From NCBI GenBank assembly GCA_002746645.1, contig PDPU01000040.1, positions 107,501 to 158,717 on the forward strand: a stretch of DNA of 51,217 bases. The letters are read 5' to 3'. Below, piece after piece: positions 45,210-51,217 of this stretch. Under the pieces are notes generated by a model. That model was not told where the DNA came from. It did no database searches and saw only the letters and a list, made by a program, of their open reading frames with translations. The position numbers were made by a program, and so were the translations under genes. The number at the start of each line of letters is the position of its first letter. Position 1 is the stretch's first letter. Origin of the DNA: Gammaproteobacteria bacterium. GTDB taxonomy: Bacteria > Pseudomonadota > Gammaproteobacteria > Granulosicoccales > Granulosicoccaceae.

Positions 45210-45807
45210 TCACGCTGTCGGAAACCACCCCAGGTCGTGCCGAGCTGTGATCACTCTGAACCGCATACGCATACACCGCATACTCGGTCTCTTCGATCAG
45301 ATACGTAACAATCGTGTGGTCGAAAAAGAGGCTGTGGCGCACGATGAGTTCAGGTTGACCACTCGTCGCACTCGAACCGAAAACCGGTAAGCGGGGCAAC
45401 TGCTGCACCCGCCCCTCGCCGTTTCGAGAAGACGTGGCGAGAAATCCCCCATCCGGCTTGTTCCGAGTGAAGATGCGCTCTTCGCCGAGCGAATCACTCA
45501 GACACGCCCGGCGTTTTCGCCGATCAGTACCTTGGCATCAACAATACGACGATGCCAGTGCAACAGGGGAAAAGACCATCATGATGATCAGCTGCAACTC
45601 GTCGACACGAAGTCTTCTCGGCATTCCCACCACACCTGTCCTGTCGTCGTCGCCATGCGCCACCGGAAAGACACGGATGCTTCGGCATACCGTACGTATC
45701 GCCCCGGCATTGTTCCTGAGTATCAAACGAATGGACTCTCGAGCGATTGCAGGGATACCCGGCGACCGGCCGGTGACCGGGAGCAACTCAGGTCTGACAG
45801 GCACCTG
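45210..45807. other. Non-coding or decayed stretch before the immunity gene
   Basis: About 600 bp without a frame I trust. Several short frames on both strands lack family features. The last 20-30 bp (up to 45807) still resemble the linker between the two repeats of the neighbouring gene, so part of this DNA may be a decayed further repeat. Confidence 0.5.
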
Positions 45808-46944
45808 TCAAGACAACCCTGCCTCCTTTTCGCCGGGAATCCGTGAGGCATCGATCGCCTCTCTGATGACGCTGGGTTTCGGCACGGACAACCACCAGGA
45901 ATAGACATATTTCTGATATATCAGATCAATGAGAGCATTGTAACGCGTGTAGTCGAATTCATCATCGTCCATTTTATTTCCGAAAAGACCCATGATCTCT
46001 TCCACTTCAGGCACTGCGCCCAATCGACCCGCAGAACTCAAATCACGCAATTCAGAATACGCCAAGCCGTATTGTGCATCCACACCCGACTCAACGACTG
46101 AATCTGCCAGATCGCACAGGATATGAATTATGGATGCCTGCCGAATGAATGGCACATCGTAGTCAACTTTCAGACCCGGCCTTTCAATTTCAATGTCCAC
46201 ATAAGGCTCCGGATCGAATCCGCCATTCAAGGAACACACAGTCTGACCCAGACCCAGCCTGCCATCATCGCAAACCTGATGATAGAACAGCAACAACCAC
46301 GCCACTGCCTGATTCAATTCATTGCAATCGATGTCAACCGCACTTTTGTCCATGACTTTCTTGACATGAGACGCCTGCAAAGACAACTCTGCCTCCTTTT
46401 CGCCCTCATTTTCACCGGGAATCCGTGAGCCCTCGATCATCTCTCCGATACTGCTGGGCCTTGGCACCGACAACCACCAGGAATAGACATATTTCTGATA
46501 TATCCGATCAATGAGAGTATTGTAACGCGCGTAGTCGAATTCATCATCGTCCATTTTATTTCCGAAAAGACCTATGATCTCTCCCACTTCGGGAACCGCA
46601 CCCAATCGACCCGCAGAACTCAAATCACGCAATTGAAAATATACGAAATCAACTCGCGCACCCACACCAGATTCAACGACTGAATCTGCAAGATCACACA
46701 GGATATGAATTATGGATGCCTGTCGAATGAACGACACATCGTACTTGCCCTCCAGGCTGGGACACTCGATTTCAATGTCCACATACGGCTCTGGATCGAA
46801 TCCGCCATTCTCAGAATACACAGTCTGATCCAGGCCCAGCCTGCCATCATCGCAAACCTGATGATAGAACATCAACAGCCAGGCCACTGCCTGATTCAGC
46901 TCATTGCAGTAGATGTCAAATGCGCTCTCTTTCATGTCACCCAT
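45808..46944 (-). CDS. Tandem-duplicated putative Rhs immunity protein
   Basis: This 378-residue acidic soluble protein is made of two near-identical halves, with a period of 194 residues (582 bp). Shared blocks include CNELNQAVAWLL, FYHQVCDDGRLGL, FIRQASIIHILCDLADSVVE, DLSSAGRLGAVPEV, GLFGNKMDDDEFDY and YQKYVYSWWLSVP. I do not know the family. It starts 39 bp behind the Rhs gene on the same strand, the standard place of an immunity gene. DNA here is clearly more AT-rich than the core genes. The start could also be the ATG at 46935. Confidence 0.75.
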   Translation of the reverse strand: MGDMKESAFDIYCNELNQAVAWLLMFYHQVCDDGRLGLDQTVYSENGGFDPEPYVDIEIECPSLEGKYDVSFIRQASIIHILCDLADSVVESGVGARVDFVYFQLRDLSSAGRLGAVPEVGEIIGLFGNKMDDDEFDYARYNTLIDRIYQKYVYSWWLSVPRPSSIGEMIEGSRIPGENEGEKEAELSLQASHVKKVMDKSAVDIDCNELNQAVAWLLLFYHQVCDDGRLGLGQTVCSLNGGFDPEPYVDIEIERPGLKVDYDVPFIRQASIIHILCDLADSVVESGVDAQYGLAYSELRDLSSAGRLGAVPEVEEIMGLFGNKMDDDEFDYTRYNALIDLIYQKYVYSWWLSVPKPSVIREAIDASRIPGEKEAGLS

Positions 46945-46983
46945 GATACGTAACTCATTTTAAATTTGTAATTCAGCACCGCC

Positions 46984-49900
46984 TCACCGATATGGCCTTG
47001 CCGCGGGACTGGCGGGAACAACACTGACTTTTTTTGTTCCCTTGATGATAAACACATTGGTTGGTTCCCCTTCGATCCCGTGCAGTCTGTTGACGTTCGT
47101 CCCGGTCACGCCATTGTACTTGATCAATATCCCTTCATTCTTCATTTTTCCCAGGATGGTCACTTCGCCAGCATGGAACGCATCCAGAATCTTCTGCGCC
47201 TCAGCAAGGCTCTTGAGATAGCCGTTCTTTTTTGCTCGCTCCCACTCCATCCTGCCATAAATATGACGAAATTGTTTCTGATCGGAAATCTTGCGATCAA
47301 TCGCAGCCATGTCCTCTGCAGTTACCTCGTGGGAACTCTCTCCTCTGGACCCATACTGTTGCCACCATTCCTCGAAGGTCAGGCCCGTATTGGATCCACC
47401 GGCAAGATCATAGGCCAGCAATGCTGTTCGATACTCCGCTTCGCTGCTGAAGGGGATTCCTTCAGGCGAGATGTAGTTGGACGCCATGGCGTCGAATGCA
47501 GCATCGCGAGAAACGCCTGCCACCTCCAGGGAATCCAGCGCCTGCTGGTACAGAACATCATCATGAGGCAGCAGGCACGGCTCGGTTTGCCCTTCCACAT
47601 GATCCACATACTCCTGCTGCAGCTGCAGCAGACGATCGTGCATGTCGAAGTAGCTCGCCCAGGTTCCATCCCAGAGATTTTCGTCGAATGCCAGATCAAC
47701 GTCGTAGTCGGCCATGGCCGTTCGAAGAGTCATGTAGTCTTCTGCAGTGGGCCGAGCACCGAAATCGTTGGCGAACTCTTCTTCGTTCGAGCCGTAATCC
47801 ACGGCATAATAGACAGCCAGCGCCGTTACCGATACGCCGACAGCGACCGTGGCCCATGCCGGCAGGGTCACGGCAGCGGCTGCCGCGGCGATTGCCGGCC
47901 TCGACAGACGAGCCAGGTACAACAATCTGCCCGTGAACGTTTCCTGGTACAACAACCCCAGCGGGTCGATCGCGTTCAACGGATCACCACCCACATAGGC
48001 ATAACGATTCAGGCCGGCAATCAAACCCACAGGATCTGACGTCAGGTATCGCCCCGTGGACGGCGAGTAGTCCCGAAAGTAATTGTAGTGAGTACCTGTT
48101 TCCTCATCGTGATACTGACCGGCAAGCCTCAGGTTCAGCGTTATCGCTTCCTTCTCGATGACGATCTCGCCGTACGGGCTGTAATCAGCCTGCCAGACGA
48201 CCTGGCCCTCGTGATCGGTCACGAGTCGCGGCGCTCCGCGATCATCGGCATGAATGCCGTACACACCGTCACTGCGCAGCAGACTGACCGGACGAATGCC
48301 GTCGACATACACGAACTGCGACTCGACTTCGCCGGCATCATTGATTTCCGCGGCAACGACGGTGCTGTCGTAGAGGTAGTAGGTCGAGCGCCCTGTCGAA
48401 TCCTCGGCGGACTCGTATACCGTCTTGCCGACCCGCTCACCGAAGGCATTGTATTGATACTCCGCCAGAAGCACGTCGTTGCGATACACCCTCACCGGCC
48501 TTGACAGTGAATCGTATTCATACGCCAGGTCACCGATACGGCTCGGTGCGCCCGAGGGCAGGTAATCGTAGGATTCTTCCGCACCATCACCGATGTCCTG
48601 CACCAACTGCAGACGATTGCCTTCGCCATCGGCACCAAAGTGATAATCGGTCGTTCTCTCGATGCCATCGAGCCCCGGCTCGGTCTTGCTCACCCGATTG
48701 CCGAGTACATCGTAGCGATAACCGTACTGGCCGAGTCGAGTATCGGCACCGACGAGTCCATTGCCGGAATACCGATAGCGCTGTACCTGTCCATTGTGCT
48801 CCAGCGACACCAGACGCCCTGCATCGTCGAAGCCGTAGTCGAGCGCAAGCTCACCACCGACCTCGTACTGACTGAGCTGACCGTACCGATCGTAGCGTTC
48901 GTCCGTACGAACACCGTTTCCGTGAACATGGCCACTCTGACCGTCGCGGGAATCGAGATCCAGTTCGGCAATCAGTGTCTGTTGATACAAGCCCGCCAGA
49001 CGGCTTTCGGTGATCGCACGCAGACGGCCACGATTGACACCATCGTCATGGTAGTGATGGATGAGTGTGCGCCCATCGGGCAGGGTCTTTTCATGCACAC
49101 GTCCGAAGGCATCGTAGGTGTAGCGAGTGACATACTGACGCCCGCCCAGCCAGCGTTCATGAACGTTCAGTCGTCCATCGCGGTCGTAACCATAGCGCTC
49201 GGCAGTGGCTTCGTTGATCGCCGCGACCAGGTGCCCGCTCGCATTGTCCCATTGCCATTCACTGCGGGAACTGCCGTCATCGCGCTCCGTCTGGCGGTTC
49301 GCGGCGTCGAAGCGAAAACGGACTTCGGTACCGTCAGCGAGAACGGAACCGGTCCGATTGCCGGCCTCGTCGTAGGCTCGCTCCACCCAACCACCGTCGG
49401 CACTGGCTTCGACCACCAGTTGTGCGAAATCATCGCGCAGCAACAGCGTGACATTGCCGCGCGCATCACGGACACGTTGTGGCAGGCCATGTACGTCGAG
49501 TTCCACATCGGTCCTGACACCATCGGCGCTGACATGGCTCAACTGCCGGCCATCACGAACCGAACGCGGTGCACCATCGTCTTCAGCCGGTTCAACCGAG
49601 CCGGATCGAAGAACCGGCCACTGCCGGGCGAGTCGGGAGTGGAGCGAGCCGTCTTCTTCGAAGCGTTGCTCGACACTGCCGGATATCCTGTCAGCCGAAT
49701 CCAGCGCAAGGGACAATTGCCGAACGATCGAACCGGCGGCATCGATCTGCGTCAGACCCGTCAACCGACTGTCCCTGTCCAGCTCGGCATGGATGGCTCG
49801 GCCGAGATCATCGATGCTCGCCTCTGCACGACCCGCTTCGTCGTAGCGGATGCTCCGGCGCCGGCCGAAGGTGTCGGTGACCGAGATCAGCCGGCCATCT

Positions 49901-50271
49901 TCATCGTACTCGTACTGCACGACATTCTCGCCCTGACGTGCACTGAGTACCTGACTCCGGTCGTCGTAGGTGAGTTCGACCGGTGTACGTTCGCCCCAGC
50001 CGAAACGATTCGCTCTGCCCAGAGCATCATGTCCGGCAACATGGAACTCGGGTGCCTGCGAGGGCTTCACCGATACCAGGCGATTGTGCTGATCCCACTC
50101 GAATCGGACCCTGTCATCGGCGTCCTGTCTCGGACCGTCGATCTCGACCAGCCGGTTCCCGTCGTAGCGAAAATCCGTACGGCGTTGAACCGGCACGAAA
50201 TCGATACCCGACAGCGTGAAGGACTGCAGTGTCTGCAACAACTGCGCGGTATCGTCCGGACGTACGGCCAC
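46984..50271 (-). CDS. Rhs/YD-repeat polymorphic toxin, probably 5'-truncated
   Basis: The gene encodes 1095 residues from a GTG at 50271. Most is YD-repeat core (for example RYDGNRLVEIDG, YDEDGRLISVTDTFGRRRSIRYDEAGR). The Rhs core end has YDYDxxx-like SPYGEIV, NYFRDYSPSTGRYLTSDPVGL and the DPLGL hinge (near residue 773). A variable C-terminal region follows: a hydrophobic stretch (about 785-815), a helical spacer, and a last domain of about 100 residues starting KQFRHIYGRMEW and ending VSVVPASP. That end resembles KQ..HI-type RNase toxins (such as the Ntox50 group). No N-terminal signal, PAAR or VgrG-linked part is present. Confidence 0.8.
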   Translation of the reverse strand: MAVRPDDTAQLLQTLQSFTLSGIDFVPVQRRTDFRYDGNRLVEIDGPRQDADDRVRFEWDQHNRLVSVKPSQAPEFHVAGHDALGRANRFGWGERTPVELTYDDRSQVLSARQGENVVQYEYDEDGRLISVTDTFGRRRSIRYDEAGRAEASIDDLGRAIHAELDRDSRLTGLTQIDAAGSIVRQLSLALDSADRISGSVEQRFEEDGSLHSRLARQWPVLRSGSVEPAEDDGAPRSVRDGRQLSHVSADGVRTDVELDVHGLPQRVRDARGNVTLLLRDDFAQLVVEASADGGWVERAYDEAGNRTGSVLADGTEVRFRFDAANRQTERDDGSSRSEWQWDNASGHLVAAINEATAERYGYDRDGRLNVHERWLGGRQYVTRYTYDAFGRVHEKTLPDGRTLIHHYHDDGVNRGRLRAITESRLAGLYQQTLIAELDLDSRDGQSGHVHGNGVRTDERYDRYGQLSQYEVGGELALDYGFDDAGRLVSLEHNGQVQRYRYSGNGLVGADTRLGQYGYRYDVLGNRVSKTEPGLDGIERTTDYHFGADGEGNRLQLVQDIGDGAEESYDYLPSGAPSRIGDLAYEYDSLSRPVRVYRNDVLLAEYQYNAFGERVGKTVYESAEDSTGRSTYYLYDSTVVAAEINDAGEVESQFVYVDGIRPVSLLRSDGVYGIHADDRGAPRLVTDHEGQVVWQADYSPYGEIVIEKEAITLNLRLAGQYHDEETGTHYNYFRDYSPSTGRYLTSDPVGLIAGLNRYAYVGGDPLNAIDPLGLLYQETFTGRLLYLARLSRPAIAAAAAAVTLPAWATVAVGVSVTALAVYYAVDYGSNEEEFANDFGARPTAEDYMTLRTAMADYDVDLAFDENLWDGTWASYFDMHDRLLQLQQEYVDHVEGQTEPCLLPHDDVLYQQALDSLEVAGVSRDAAFDAMASNYISPEGIPFSSEAEYRTALLAYDLAGGSNTGLTFEEWWQQYGSRGESSHEVTAEDMAAIDRKISDQKQFRHIYGRMEWERAKKNGYLKSLAEAQKILDAFHAGEVTILGKMKNEGILIKYNGVTGTNVNRLHGIEGEPTNVFIIKGTKKVSVVPASPAARPYR

Positions 50272-50455
50272 CGGAGAAAAGCCCGATTCGGTCAGTCGAA
50301 TCAGGCGCCCGGCGCTGACAGGGGCGATAATCGAGGTGCCGGACCTTCCTCGGCGGCAAGCGCATTCCGCTGACCGGCAACATCGGCAAGCAGGTCCTGC
50401 GCGGCTACGTCATCTGGCGAAAGATCAGCTTCGCGTCGCAGTCCTGCCAGGGATC
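50272..50455 (-). pseudogene. Frame-disrupted upstream part of the Rhs gene
   Basis: The Rhs frame stays open to a stop at 50410-50412 and reads convincingly upstream to about 50335 (APVSAGRLIRLTESGF). Beyond that a different minus-strand frame looks coding (LRREADLSPDDVAAQDLLAD, then VAGQRNALAAEEGPAP) until a stop near 50456. This pattern suggests a frameshift near 50320-50345 joined the two, and an in-frame stop now closes the upstream end. Judged by amino-acid quality only. Confidence 0.4.
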
Positions 50456-50750
50456 AGTTCCGACCACTGTTCCTGAGTTGAGTGTTTGTCGGCACGGCCG
50501 GGAAACTCGGCATGTCCAGTCATCGATGCCGCAGAACGGCGTGTCAGGAACACATGACCTCGGATCAGGTACGAACCAGGCTGCCGTTCGACACACCGCG
50601 TCCCACTGGCTGGGACACCCTACTCGCTCACGCTCAATCCGAGTCTTCACCCTGAGCCGCCGCTGTCAACCAGTTCGACCTCCCCGGGCGCGCGGGGCCG
50701 AGAACCCATCCATGGCTCTTCTCGGCATTGCCACCCGGAAACATCACCCG
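50456..50750. other. Spacer upstream of the Rhs fragment
   Basis: About 300 bp with no frame, hairpin or repeat I can support. Confidence 0.4.
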
Positions 50751-51095
50751 TCACCACTCGACACCCGAATACTTCTTCACCAGCGGTTCCCAGAAATCCA
50801 TCACCTCGCCTATGGTCAGATCTGAACGATCATTGAATGCACCCCTGACTTCCAGAAGCTCGTTCTCCGGCGTGATCTGGTTGAACAGCACCGCAAACCA
50901 GAAATGACTGCCTCGATCTGGCTGGAGCGTATTGATCCACGCCGCCCAGTTCTCACCCCCGGCGATCGGCAGTATCAGACCCTTCTGCCAGTCGACACCG
51001 TAGATTTCCATGAGATCTCCCGGATCACTGTTCTGAAGGTTCTTCCGCAACGGAAGGAATCCGTCACCCGTCTTCAGAGCTTTCTTCACCCCCAT
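50751..51095 (-). CDS. Hypothetical protein (possibly frameshifted 5' end)
   Basis: This 114-residue protein is rich in Trp and Asp. It includes LMEIYGVDWQKGLILPIAGGEN, WAAWINTLQPDRG, FWFAVLFNQITPEN and FWEPLVKKYSGVEW. It is convincing as protein sequence, but I do not recognise a family. The ATG at 51095 lies inside another minus-strand frame (stop at 51064) that also looks coding, so the true gene may begin outside the window and be frameshifted around 51065-51110. Its place next to an Rhs locus makes an effector or immunity relation possible; this is inference. Confidence 0.5.
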   Translation of the reverse strand: MGVKKALKTGDGFLPLRKNLQNSDPGDLMEIYGVDWQKGLILPIAGGENWAAWINTLQPDRGSHFWFAVLFNQITPENELLEVRGAFNDRSDLTIGEVMDFWEPLVKKYSGVEW

Positions 51096-51216
51096 GGCCG
51101 GTCTTCAGGGCATGGCGGTCTGACGAGCGGTGGGCGTCGAAACTGAACGGGCTTGCCTCGGCTGCCACCACCTGCGTCTCTTCCTGATAGACCTTCGTGC
51201 GTTCATCGACGGCAAG
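51064..51216 (-). pseudogene. Partial frame at the right edge, upstream of a frame break
   Basis: From the window edge, 50 minus-strand codons read AVDERTKVYQEETQVV and then AEASPFSFDAHRSSDRHALKTG before a stop at 51064-51066. The overlapping downstream frame (50751-51095) repeats ALKTG, with CTGAAGAC-G occurring in both frames 25-30 bp apart. A small duplication may have shifted the frame of one original gene. Confidence 0.35.
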
Positions 51217-51217
51217 A

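Noticed and set aside
45434..45904. 156-codon plus frame upstream of the immunity gene
   Set aside because: Composition is random and it runs into the reverse of the immunity gene; no ribosome site or family features.
48640..50373. 577-codon plus-strand open frame across the Rhs region
   Set aside because: It mirrors the YD-repeat gene on the minus strand; its composition is that of a reverse shadow and it has no family features.

Overview
The window is high-GC DNA from a gammaproteobacterium. The best evidence is gene order. The run pilG | gshB-tonB-yqgE-ruvX-pyrR-pyrB-pyrC', followed by pilU-pilT | yggS ... yggT, matches the arrangement known around the pil-chp and pyr loci of Pseudomonas aeruginosa. 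Several changes argue against Pseudomonas itself: a transaldolase gene lies where proC is expected, a thymidine kinase sits beside pilU, the HU protein carries a histone-H1-like tail, and the Chp cluster is reduced. A member of the Chromatiales, Woeseiales or Xanthomonadales-like lineages is plausible, but this is inference.

Layout. 1-5.2 kb: the end of a MepM-type M23 endopeptidase gene, convergent erpA, a DUF6776-like membrane protein and a secreted beta-propeller lipoprotein. 5.2-13.3 kb (minus strand): a tightly overlapping Pil-Chp twitching-signalling operon, pilG-pilH-pilI-pilJ-chpA. PilH is internally deleted and PilJ has almost no periplasmic domain. 13.4-19.6 kb (plus): gshB, tonB, yqgE, ruvX, pyrR, pyrB and a non-catalytic dihydroorotase homologue pyrC'. 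19.8-22.9 kb (minus): tdk and the retraction ATPases pilU and pilT. 23.2-26.6 kb (plus): yggS, tal, yggT and an HU protein with a Lys/Ala tail, closed by a strong hairpin. 27.0-33.0 kb (plus): type II secretion genes gspC-D-E-F, followed with almost no gap by a small ORF coupled to an AbiEii-like nucleotidyltransferase. 34.0-36.7 kb: znuB/znuC diverging from znuA across a 16-bp perfect palindrome that looks like the Zur operator. 36.9-41.8 kb (minus): ppk2, msrA, sdaA, a trypsin-like protease and an Slp-type lipoprotein. 42.0-45.0 kb (plus): a small hypothetical gene, an EamA permease and an APC amino-acid permease. 45.0-51.2 kb: an accessory region with a decayed ATPase fragment, a duplicated putative immunity gene, an Rhs gene that appears 5'-truncated, and a disrupted gene at the right edge.

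How the genes work together. PilG/H/I/J/ChpA would set the activity of the PilT/PilU motors encoded 8-9 kb away. The pyr genes encode a Pseudomonas-type aspartate transcarbamoylase, in which inactive PyrC' scaffolds PyrB. ZnuABC is a zinc importer. The Rhs C-terminal domain and the downstream duplicated protein form a likely toxin-immunity pair.

The most unusual overall signal is a repeated habit of short tandem repeats at the ends or linkers of conserved genes: GshB C-terminus, PyrC' linker, ChpA linker, YggS and EamA N-termini, and across or beside the stop codons of tonB, pilT and the beta-propeller gene. No rRNA, tRNA, CRISPR array or intact insertion sequence was recognised.
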